Of a stretch of DNA of 64,000 bases, positions 11,656-20,500 are shown in pieces. The notes beneath the pieces are model-generated. The model was given only the letters and a program-made list of their open reading frames with translations, was not told where the DNA came from and searched no databases. Each line of letters starts with the position of its first letter. Positions within the stretch are counted from its first letter, which is position 1. A program made the translations under genes and the position numbers. This DNA comes from Tiliqua scincoides (lineage: Eukaryota > Chordata > Lepidosauria > Squamata > Scincidae), in assembly GCF_035046505.1 (NCBI RefSeq), contig NC_089830.1, positions 23,662,284-23,726,283 on the forward strand. The letters run 5' to 3'.

Positions 11656-12561
11656 ATGCAGTCAGACAGCCAGCAGCAGGGTGGGGGCTATCCAGTGTTC
11701 TGCACTGAGTGCCACATGTATGACTATATGTCTCTGGGGCATAAGTCATGGGTGTGTCCTTGGTGCAAGGAGCTCCAGGGTCTCAGGGAACGTATTTGCT
11801 CCCTTGAAGCCTTAGTGGTTGACCTGGAGAAGCAGAGGCAGGCAGAGAAGGACCGTGGGGAGACTTTCGGGGACAATCAGGCTTCGTCCCAACCTCAGGT
11901 GTGCAGCTCCTCAGCTGCCCGGGTGGGAAGTCTCGGGGCTGGAGGATGTCATCCCGGAGAGGAGGGAAACAATCCCCTAGGGGGGACCCCTTCTCCAGGG
12001 GATGGGCCCGTATCTGAACACACTCAGGATACTCCTAAGTGGGAGGGGGGTCGGGGGCTTCTTGTAGTGGGGGATTCGATTATTAGAAACATAGAGAGGG
12101 GGGTTTGCGACGGATGTGAGGACCGCATGGCGACTTGCCTGTCTGGTGCGAAGGTTGCGGATATCACTTCTTGTCTAGACAGGCTGGTAAACAGTGCTGG
12201 GGAGGTGGTAGCGGTTGTGGTGCATGTCAGTACCAATGACGTGGGCAAGTGTAGCTGGGAGGTCCTGGAGGCCAAATTTAGGCTTTTAGGTAGGAAGCTG
12301 AAAGCCAGGACCTCAAAGGTAGCGTTCTCTGAAGTGCTACCTGTTCCACGCGCAGGGCCAGCTAGGCAGGCGGAGGTCAGGGGTCTCAATGCATGGATGA
12401 GATGGTGGTGTAGGGAGGAGGGGTTTAGATTCGTTAGGCACTGGGGAACGTTTTGGGACAAGCGGGGCCTGTACAAGAGGGACGGGCTTCATTTGAACCA
12501 GAATGGAACCAGACTGCTGGCGCATAACGTTAAAAAGGTGACAGAGCAGCTTTTAAACTGA
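11656..12561 (+). CDS. CR1 LINE ORF1 with SGNH-esterase domain
   Basis: An open frame of 301 residues. The N-terminus has a Cys-rich, finger-like region (FCTECHMYD about residues 16-24; WVCPWCKEL about 33-41) followed by a short coiled-coil-like stretch (LRERICSLEALVVDLEKQRQ about 43-62). From about residue 135 comes an esterase domain: LLVVGDSIIRN with the catalytic GDS block I, a middle block VVVHVSTNDVG (usually GTND; here STND), and a C-terminal RDGLHLNQNG carrying the D-x-x-H catalytic pair. This arrangement is known for CR1 ORF1 proteins, which are thought to bind nucleic acid or lipid during retrotransposition. The ATG at 11656 follows an A-rich stretch. The frame is uninterrupted although the element's ORF2 is not. 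Confidence 0.88.
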   Translation: MQSDSQQQGGGYPVFCTECHMYDYMSLGHKSWVCPWCKELQGLRERICSLEALVVDLEKQRQAEKDRGETFGDNQASSQPQVCSSSAARVGSLGAGGCHPGEEGNNPLGGTPSPGDGPVSEHTQDTPKWEGGRGLLVVGDSIIRNIERGVCDGCEDRMATCLSGAKVADITSCLDRLVNSAGEVVAVVVHVSTNDVGKCSWEVLEAKFRLLGRKLKARTSKVAFSEVLPVPRAGPARQAEVRGLNAWMRWWCREEGFRFVRHWGTFWDKRGLYKRDGLHLNQNGTRLLAHNVKKVTEQLLN

Positions 12562-12692
12562 TCCCTGGGGGAAGGCCGACAGGAGCCGAGGGGCATCCGG
12601 TTCGGGACTCCTCATCCCTATGGGATGAGGATGGGGAGGTTAGAGAACCACAAGACAAAGGCAGAGTAGGAGAAGAAATTGGGAATGGTAGC

Positions 12693-13307
12693 ATGATGGG
12701 ATGTGATAGACGGTTTGGCATAATGAGAGGATTCAGTGATAAAGGAGCTAATAAGCAGCCCATCCTGGGGCACTCCATGCACAAATGCTTTTATGCAAAT
12801 GCCCAAAGTCTCCGAGCAAAGATGGGAGAACTGGAATGTCTGGTGACTAGGGAAAACATTGACATAGTGGGCATAATGGAAACCTGGTGGAATGCAGAGA
12901 ATCAGTGGGATACCATAATCCCGGGCTATAAACTCTACAGGAGGGACAGGGAGGGGCATGTTGGAGGTGGGGTGTCCGTTTATGTTAAGGAAGGGATAGA
13001 ATCCAGCAAAGTAGAGATTCAAGGTGGGTCCGACTCCACCGTAGAATCTCTGTGGGTTAAATTACCAGGCTTGTGCAGAGATGTAATACTGGGGGCATGC
13101 TATCGTCCTCCAGACCAGAAATCAGATGGGGACCTTGAAATGAGGAAACAGATCAGGGAGGTGACAAGGAGGTACAGGGTTGTAATCATGGGGGACTTCA
13201 ATTATCCTCATATAGACTGCGTGAATTTGTGTTCTGGTCACGAAAAGGAGACCGGATTCCTTGACATGTTAAATGACTGTGCCTTAGAGCAGCTAACTAT
13301 GCCTTAG
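12693..13307 (+). pseudogene. CR1 ORF2 N-terminal part (AP-type endonuclease), truncated
   Basis: From about 12780 the frame gives YANAQSLRAKMGELE, then IDIVGIMETWW, YKLYRRDREG, GACYRPPD and VIMGDFNYPHIDC, the ordered motifs of the LINE apurinic-like endonuclease (N, E, Y, D and N residues recognisable). It is cut by the nested LINE at 13305. After the insertion, 13723-13820 resumes the frame and is then joined directly to sequence from the far end of ORF2, so the catalytic RT core is deleted. Confidence 0.82.
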
Positions 13308-13722
13308 AGCAGCTTAGAGCAACAAGAAGCTGACGCAACATACCAAGATCCAGGTCTACAGAGCTTGCGTCCTGAGTACACTTCTGTACTGCAGCGAGTC
13401 ATGGACTCTTCACTCACAACAGGAGAGGAAACTGAATGCTTTCCACAAGCGCTGCCTCCGACGTATTCTCGGCATCACCTGGCAGGACAAAGTTCCAAAC
13501 AACACAGTCCTGGAACGTGCTGGAATCCCTAGCATGTATGCACAAGAGGCAAAGAAGGAAGGCCCATAGCCAGGGAGACAGGCCAGGGACAGACTGCACT
13601 TGCTCCCAGTGTGGAAGGGATTGTCACTCCCGAATCGGCCTTTTCAGCCACACTAGACGCTGTTCCAGAACCACCTTTCAGAGCGCGATACCATAGTCTT
13701 TCGAGACTGAAGGTTGCCAACT
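13305..13722 (+). mobile_element. Nested LINE 3' fragment inside CR1 ORF2
   Basis: Carries NAFHKRCLRRILGITWQD-like sequence (about 13430-13490), then an internal loss of about 285 bp relative to the copy at 58964-59518, then the Cys/His finger and the family tail GACTGAAGGTTGCCAAC ending at 13722. The target sequence TAGAGCAGCT is present on both sides as a short duplication. Confidence 0.8.
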
Positions 13723-13821
13723 AGAGCAGCTAGTCATGGAGCCCACCAGAGGACAGGTGACTCTGGATTTAATATTGTGCGGTACACAGGACCTGGTTAG
13801 AGATGTCAATGTTACTGAGCC

Positions 13822-14340
13822 AAGTTTGCAGACAACACCAAACTTTTCCGAGTGGTGAAGACCAGAAGTGATTGTGAGGAGCTCCAGAAGAATCTCTCCA
13901 GACTGGCAGAATGGGCAGCAAAATGGCAGATGCGCCTCAATGTCAGTAAGTGTAAAGTCATGCACATTGGGGCAAAAAATCCAAACTTTAGATATAGGCT
14001 GATGGGTTCTGAGCTGTCTGTGAAAGATCAGGAGAGAGATCTTGGGGTGGTGGTGGTGGACAGGTTGATGAAAGTGTCGACCCAATGTGCGGCGGCAGTG
14101 AAGAAGGCCAATTCTATGCTTGGGATCATTAGAAAAGGTATTGAGAACAAAATGGCTAATATTATAATGCCGTTGTGCAAATCCATGGTAAGGCCACACC
14201 TGGAGTATTGTGTCCAGTTCTGGTTGCCGCATCTCAAAAAAGACATAGTGGAAATGGAAAAGGTGCAAAAGAGAGCGACTAAGATGATTACGGAGCTGGA
14301 GCAGAAAGGCTATGGCGTTTGGGCCTCTTCAGCCTAGAAA
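13822..14340 (+). pseudogene. CR1 ORF2 C-terminal part
   Basis: The frame reads LSRLAEWAAKWQMRLNVSKC, KVMHIGAKNP, DLGVVVVDRLM, STQCAAAVKKANSMLG and MVRPHLEYCVQFW, all standard in the C-terminal RT and post-RT region of CR1. It ends in a frame disturbance near 14310-14340 compared with the copy at 42751-43068 (minus). Confidence 0.85.
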
Positions 14341-16020
14341 AGAGACGCCTGAGGGGGGACATGATTGAGACATACAAAATTATGCAGGGGATGGGCAGAG
14401 TGGATAGAGAGATGCTCTTTACACTCTCACATAACACCAGAACCAGGGGACATCCATTGAAATAGAGTGTTGGGAGAGTTAGAATAGACAAAAGAAAATA
14501 TTTCTTTACTTAGAGTGTGGTTGGTCTGTGGAACTCCTTGCCATAGGATGTGGTGACGGCATCTGGCCTGGATGCCTTTAAAGGGTGATTGGACAAGTTT
14601 CTGGAGGAAAAATCCATTACGGGGTACAAGCCATGATGTGTATGTGCAACCTCCTGATTTTAGAAAAGGGCTATGTTAGAATGCCAGATGCAAGGGAGGG
14701 CACCAGGATGAGGTCTCTTGTTATCTGATGTGCTCCCTAGGGCATCTGGTGGGCCGCTGTGAGATACAGGAAGCTGGACTAGATGGGCCTATGGCCTGAT
14801 CCAGTGGGGCTGTTCTTATGTTCTTATGTCCCATCGCCTATTCGGAGAGGACATGAGACAAGGTCCGTTCAGTGGTGGCTCCCCAGCTACGGAATCCATC
14901 CTCCATGAAGCCCACCTGGCATCTACACTGCCCACTCTGAAGCAGGCAGCAATGACTCTTTGTTTCCACTGGCTTCCCTTTGAACTGTGCACATCTGAGC
15001 CTCAAAACAAAATGGTGGCAGCCAAAGGTGTCACTAGGGTGATCAGAACTGCCACTAGGACCAAGCTGCACGTGTCTCTAGGAAGAGGATGCAGGCCACC
15101 TGGCGCTTCATTCTGCCCTGTGAAATCGGTGGTTCCCTTATTTCACATATCTCTTACCTAATGGATTGCACTGAGGAAGCAATAGCTCTTGCATATTGAG
15201 TGATGCAAATTATTTGCTAATTTTTTTTTAATGTTGTAAAACATTCTATACTTTTAATCATTGATTTTAAACATTGTTTTACTAACTCAGTGTTTTGTTT
15301 TTTAAAGTAAAGCGAAAAAAACCCCATTTTCTACCACTGGTGCATTTTCACATCACTGATAACTAAAGTAGTCATTTTCTTCTCATTCCTCCCTGTGGGG
15401 TCACCCAGCGTGGTTCACCCCTTCTCCGGTGCATCCTGGAGTTGCGTGAGGCTCCATGTGTTCCAGGTAAGTGGGGAGGCGAGTTTGAACACAGGGGGTG
15501 GTGGCATCCCACAGGAGGGCAACATCGCGGACCTTGGCCCCAGGGCATGGTGCTGGGGAGGTCCACCACTGCCCTGTGCCCCTTACTGGCAACAGCACTG
15601 CCACCATTCACGTGTGATCAAGTTGAAGACCTCTGCTTTAGGGTGAGGACAGGGGTCCCTGTTCTCATTCTGAAGTGTCTCAGATGTCATAACCTAGCCA
15701 AATCCGATTGGCTACATGATGTCATCAGCAAGTCAGTTCAGAGTGAGGGTAATAAAAATGCGCTCTGGAATAATTGGATTGTAAGGGACAGAAGAGTCTT
15801 GTATTCTCAGAGGAGGGGAGTATGGAGGAGGGGAGTATGGATGCTGCTAAAACTAGCACCAGCGGTGGTGCAATGGCTCACCAGATGAGCAGTAAGGGCT
15901 TCTGAGAAACTGTTTGCTCTCTCAACAAGTCCCTGTTTTGGGCCACAAGCTTTCATTCTGCAGCATTTGATTTGGCCCTAATGCTAGGAGCTCAATTTGA
16001 AGCAATCTTATTGGGACATA

Positions 16021-16166
16021 ACTGTTACTCTGTGCATGCCTAATCTTGTCTGATCTTGGAAGCTAAGCAGGGTCAAGCCTGGTTAGTACTTGGATGGGAG
16101 ACCGCCTGGGAATACCAGGTGCTGTAGTCTTCTACCATAGTCTTTTGAGACTGAAGGTTGCCAACC
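16021..16166 (+). mobile_element. 5S-rRNA-derived SINE with LINE tail
   Basis: Matches 5S rRNA from about nucleotide 16 onward: TCTTGTCTGATCTTGG, AAGCTAAGCAGGGTC (internal A-box region), TTAGTACTTGGATGGGAGAC (C-box region) and the ACCAGGTGCTGTAG 3' end. It is then joined to TACCATAGTCTTTTGAGACT and GAAGGTTGCCAACC, the tail of the LINE family at 13305-13722. The duplicate locus near 31556 lacks it. Both internal promoter boxes look sound. Confidence 0.88.
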
Positions 16167-16400
16167 ATTATCTGCAGAGCACCATGTGGCTTACTCCAGG
16201 GTAATTGTGCACAGTCTTTTGAATCAACCTGGACAGGTTTAGCTGCCCACCAAGCTCTTTCTCTAGTTGACAGAGATCAACAAACAAGGGAAGGGCAAGC
16301 AGGTGTGGAAACCGGGGGGGGGGGGGAGGAGGTTAAGATTCAGAAATATTTTGCAAAAGGTGCGGTGAACCAAAGCTGAAGAAATGCATTTTGGAACATC

Positions 16401-16499
16401 TATAAAGGAGGAAACGGGAAGAAGCAAATCAGATCTGGGAACAAGAAGTTCTGAGTTGCCTCTTTCTGCAGACACCTTCTCAGTATTGCCTGAGACGTG
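16401..16499 (+). promoter_or_regulatory. TATA box and non-coding first exon of PLI-gamma copy 1
   Basis: TATAAA at 16401-16406. A transcript start about 30 bp downstream would give an exon ending at 16499 before GTAAGT. The segment GAGTTGCCTCTTTCTGCAGA is conserved at 31850 and, in related form, in the minus-strand gene at 58204-58290, which supports this as a real 5' exon. Splicing would join it to the acceptor at 17524. Confidence 0.65.
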
Positions 16500-16540
16500 G
16501 TAAGTCCACCACTTGGTAAGTTTCGGTCATGTTTCTAGTC

Positions 16541-16666
16541 CAGTGGTTCCCAAACCTCTTAGTACGGGGATGCACTTTTTGAAATGACTGTCAGGACCCA
16601 CCTAGGTTTATAAGATGTAAAAAAAAAATCTAGACATAAATAATACTTTTATTTATTTAATTATAC

Positions 16667-16703
<37 letters not shown>

Positions 16704-16958
16704 GATGCTCTAGCATTTATCTCCCTATATTTAGCCATACGTGCAAACTGCAGGAGCTCTTTATAGGATTGGAAATAGGATAGAATTGGAAAAATCCAAT
16801 TCTGATTTTTGAAATCCTCAGGGCTTGAGGCAAGTAGTTATCTGATCCTTCCTGCAGCTCTTTTCTTACTAGAGGCTTTGCTCAATTGCTTAGGGGTTCC
16901 ACCAAAAATCAGGCAGTGACCCACCAGTGTGTCCCAACCCACAGTTTGGGAACCACTG
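16541..16958. mobile_element. hAT-type MITE, perfect 8-bp TSD
   Basis: Inverted edges CAGTGGTTCCCAAAC / GTTTGGGAACCACTG, flanked by TTCTAGTC at 16533-16540 and 16959-16966. It lies in the 5' UTR intron of PLI-gamma copy 1; the same insertion is present in copy 2 (31937-32302), so it predates the tandem duplication. It contains an ATA microsatellite (about 16664-16701). Confidence 0.88.
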
Positions 16959-16989
16959 TTCTAGTCTATTGCACACAAAAAGAAACCTA

Positions 16990-17168
16990 GGGAGCAATCC
17001 TAACCAATATTCCAGCACTGACCTAGCAGCAAAGCAGCCCCAAGGTAAGGTAACAAACATGCCCTTACCTTGAGGAGGCCCTCTTGACTGCCTCCCCACT
17101 GCAGGATGCAGTGCATGCCACATTGGCACAGCTATGTCAGTGCTGGAAAGTTGGTTAGGATTGTACCT
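16990..17168. mobile_element. Short palindromic MITE (CAATCCTAACC ... GGTTAGGATTG)
   Basis: Inverted ends CAATCCTAACCAA and TTGGTTAGGATTG enclose about 180 bp. The same copy is at 32334-32513. Relatives nest inside the larger elements at 23548-23730 and 37380-37560. Confidence 0.7.
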
Positions 17169-17330
17169 TTAGTGATGTAGATGCTGCTACAGCCCACAGA
17201 ACCAGGATCTAGTTAGAAGTGAACACAGGATTTTGGGGCCTCAGTCTCACTTGTGTTACACCATCAACTTAATTGCCTCTTCAAAGCCAGGAAGTAAAAT
17301 CTTTTTTCCCCGAGTGGAGGTTCAGCTGCA

Positions 17331-17479
17331 GCAACTGTTACCCTGCACATCCCTGATCTTGTCTGATCTTGGAAGCTAAGCAGGGTCAGGCCTGGTTAGT
17401 ACTTGGATGGGAAACCGCCTGGGATTACCGGGTGCTGTAGGCTTCTACCATAGTCTTTCGAGACTGAAGGTTGCCAACC
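17331..17479 (+). mobile_element. 5S-rRNA-derived SINE in the 5' UTR intron, 75 bp before the start codon
   Basis: Same structure as 16021-16166, with the tail TACCATAGTCTTTCGAGACT. The C-box region reads GGATGGGAAAC, one base off. It starts with the same AACTGTTAC head as the other copy, so that head belongs to the family. The duplicate locus (about 32655-32685) lacks it. It lies 45 bp upstream of the acceptor of the first coding exon. Confidence 0.88.
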
Positions 17480-17553
17480 ACGAACTCATAGAACTTCCTT
17501 ATTTAAGGTAACATTTGTCTTCAGATCTAGAGACCCCTGCATAGGTCGCCACC

Positions 17554-20500
17554 ATGCAGACCCTCCTGGGACTCTTCTTCTGCTTTGTGCTCATCACTAC
17601 AGGTAAGGAGAGACCTTGAGAATTTACACATGCTGAGGTCTCTTGGCATTTCACTCGTGAAAGATGGGACCGTGCAAAATGTTCCAGTCATTCTGAACAT
17701 CCCAATCCCTAGTCTGGAGCCATGAGTAATTGGAAGGTTCTGGGTTGAAGTATGAAGTTGGGAGTCTGGGACTGACCAGAGAATCCACTGTGTCCAAAGC
17801 AAAACCGGACACAAGAGAATGAAAATGATCACTGAGGGTATGAAAGAGGAAAGATGCCCATGTCTTGGGAAGTGATTCATTCTCATACCTAAGATCATTC
17901 TTTGAGCATCAGGGTTGCAGGAGCTGGCCATTCATGTTAAACATCACAGTTGGACATTGATCCTGTTCTGAAGTTTACCGTCCTTGCCTTCAGTGGAGGA
18001 GATGTGGAGGAGGGAGGAGGGCTGCAACAGTGTGCCTACTGATCATGCCTCCCAGATGTGCACACATTCAGCAGTTTTCCACCAAGGAGAGTGCTGAATT
18101 CAAGGAGGATTCTGTCACCTGATTTAGAACCTGGCCACCCATGGGAGAGTCACTCCGCCCCCCCCCCCGAAAATGGTGTGACTTTCTTGCCCCTTTTCCA
18201 GGCACTGCTTTGGAGTGTGAGGTTTGCTCTGACAATTCCAACAACTGTACTGGGCGTCTGCAGACCTGCGAAGCCGGCCAAGACCGCTGTGCCGCTGTTT
18301 TGACTGCCAGCACGCTGGGTGAGTGAGAGGGACCCCAAGGATGTCTATGCTTGTGAATGGCAGATCCAGTCCTACCTTAGGGCAGGCTGAGGCAGTCACG
18401 TCTGGCCCATCCAGGAGGCCAACTAAAGCAGATGCCTTGGGCACAGATGGGTGGGGCTTTCCACTTCTGTCCACCTGCTTGTCTTCATAGTGTGGAGGAG
18501 AGGAGAATGTGTTACCAAAAGGGCTGTTTTGTTTAGGGGAATTATTACACTGCCTTTATTGTAACCTTAGGGTCGTAGGCTGGATAACAAGATGGCGTAA
18601 TGCAGAGAAATTCCCTTTTGCTTAAAGAAGAGACTGAGAGAAAGATAACTTTTAATAAAATTATAGTTTTATTACAAAAGCACAAAGGTAGACATAATGC
18701 ACATGGAGAAATGATAAGTGTATGTTTCTTGGTCCTAGTACTTGAATCTAGTGTACCTAGCTTTCATTGTGGTTGCGTGCAAAGAGTATTTGGTGCATCC
18801 GAGGAAATTAGAAAAGGGAAAGGTAGTAGGGAAGGATTTTAGGGGTCCCTGATCTGCCAAACCCCAGCTGCTAACTAAAGATGGGGAGAGAAGGGGAGAA
18901 AAAGGGGGGGGGAGAAGGGAAAGAGTTCCAGGCACAAGATACTTACCTGTCCTGTAGAGCAGTTGGATGGGGAGGGGAGAGTCTTGTGAAGAGGACCCTC
19001 TGACACAACGCAGATGTGTTGCTCCTTGGAGAGAGAGCCAGAGAGAGAGGAAGCCCTCACTTAAAAGGGGTTTTCAGACAGAGTGGAGCTGGGTGGTAGC
19101 TTGCTTACTGCCACACAGTAGGGTGTTTGGAGTGTGTAAAACATTGAAAGGATCAGGATGTCAGTTATCAGCAAAATGGGGTTTGTGGCTGGCTTCCTAG
19201 ATGGGGGAACTTAAACAATGAATCAGCAACACAAGAAGGTAGTTCAAGTACAGTACTTAAACAGTAATTGGGTTAGGAGACACTTTTGCATACAGTTCTT
19301 AAACAGTGATTGGGTTAAAACAATACCATGAATACAGTAATGTAGGGGACACTTAAACAATGATTTAAGATGCCAGACTTCCTCCTACAATGTGTGGCCA
19401 TGGGGAGGTGGTGGTTGTGTAACCATCAGCTTGCGACTTGACCAGAGTTTTGGAAATGTGGCCTGTGTGAGAAGTTTAGCCTGCACGATATTTTAGTCCA
19501 TAGTAACATAATCAGATAGAGAGAAAATCACAGCTAAAAGGCAAAAGGGGATTTTCACGTAACAAATGGTGGGCGAGAGTGTTGGAGGAGCAGAAGTGAC
19601 CACATCACCCAGTAAGAGGGCAGCATTGGACAAGACATGGCACATCTGGTAAAGTGAAACTTGTTTTTAAGGGCCCAATCCTATGGGCCCCTGGCACCAG
19701 CACTGGGCTCCAGCGCTAGCACTAGGTGTCATAAACATGCAGTAAAGCACTTTTACTGCGCCCTGTGCCAGTTGGTGCTGGACCTCAGCGCTGGCAAGAT
19801 GATGACATGTAGCTGCTGGGGTAATTAACCCCCGTTATTTATTTATTTTTCACATTTTTATACCGCCCTTCCTCCAAAGAGCTCAGGGCAGTATACCCAG
19901 CTGCTTCCCTCCTTCTCTTCCTCACAACAACCCTGTGAGGTAGGTGAGGCTGAGAGGAAGTGACTGGCCCAAGGTCACCCAGGAAGCTTTGTGGGGATTT
20001 GAACCTGGCTCGTCCAGGTCTAAGTCTACCTCCCAAACCACTGCACCATCCTGGCTCTCATACCATTAGGTGGCTTTTCAGGGTGGGGGGAAGCATTCCG
20101 GGATGGGGGTGGGGGTGGGACCATCCCAACACAGAGCATCTCCAGTCTGTGCTGGCAAAGTCGACTTGAGTAGCCCCATTGCATATGCCTCTGTTTTGCT
20201 CTCGCAGTCGAGAATGGCTCCAAAGGGGAGGGGCCGCTTGCACGGTGCAATGAGGCTCCCTGCAAAACTTAGTGCTTTGCACCCCTCTAGCTATGCTACT
20301 TATAGAAGGTGAATGTGGGGCAGTGGCAATGGGGGTGGGGGTGCAAGCCGCATCGGGTTACATGCACAGGGAGCGTGACACCCACTAGTGACCAAAATCA
20401 CTAATTGCAGTTTGTAGGAATAATAATACCATCATGTTATCTACCATTTGATGCGTAATTTACAGAAGAATGCAATGAAAAAGCCACGTTAGAATAACCA

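Larger units (their letters stand above)
10528..14828 (+). mobile_element. Near full-length CR1 LINE with large internal loss and a nested LINE
   Basis: Absent from the duplicate locus (30235). Order: 5' UTR 10528-11655; ORF1 11656-12561; start of ORF2 with the endonuclease domain, about 12776-13307; a nested foreign LINE 13305-13722; resumed ORF2 about 13723-13820; then a jump straight to the C-terminal part of the reverse transcriptase region (13822-14340); 3' UTR; and the CR1-type end TTCTTATGTTCTTATG near 14813-14828. The whole RT core is missing. It is dead as an autonomous element although ORF1 is open. Confidence 0.88.

Noticed and set aside
13678-14268. Minus-strand frame of 196 codons
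   Set aside because: Antisense shadow of the CR1 ORF2 C-terminal region.
16021-17479. Functional 5S rRNA genes
   Set aside because: Diverged from 5S, lacking the 5' end, and fused to a LINE tail; they are SINEs.
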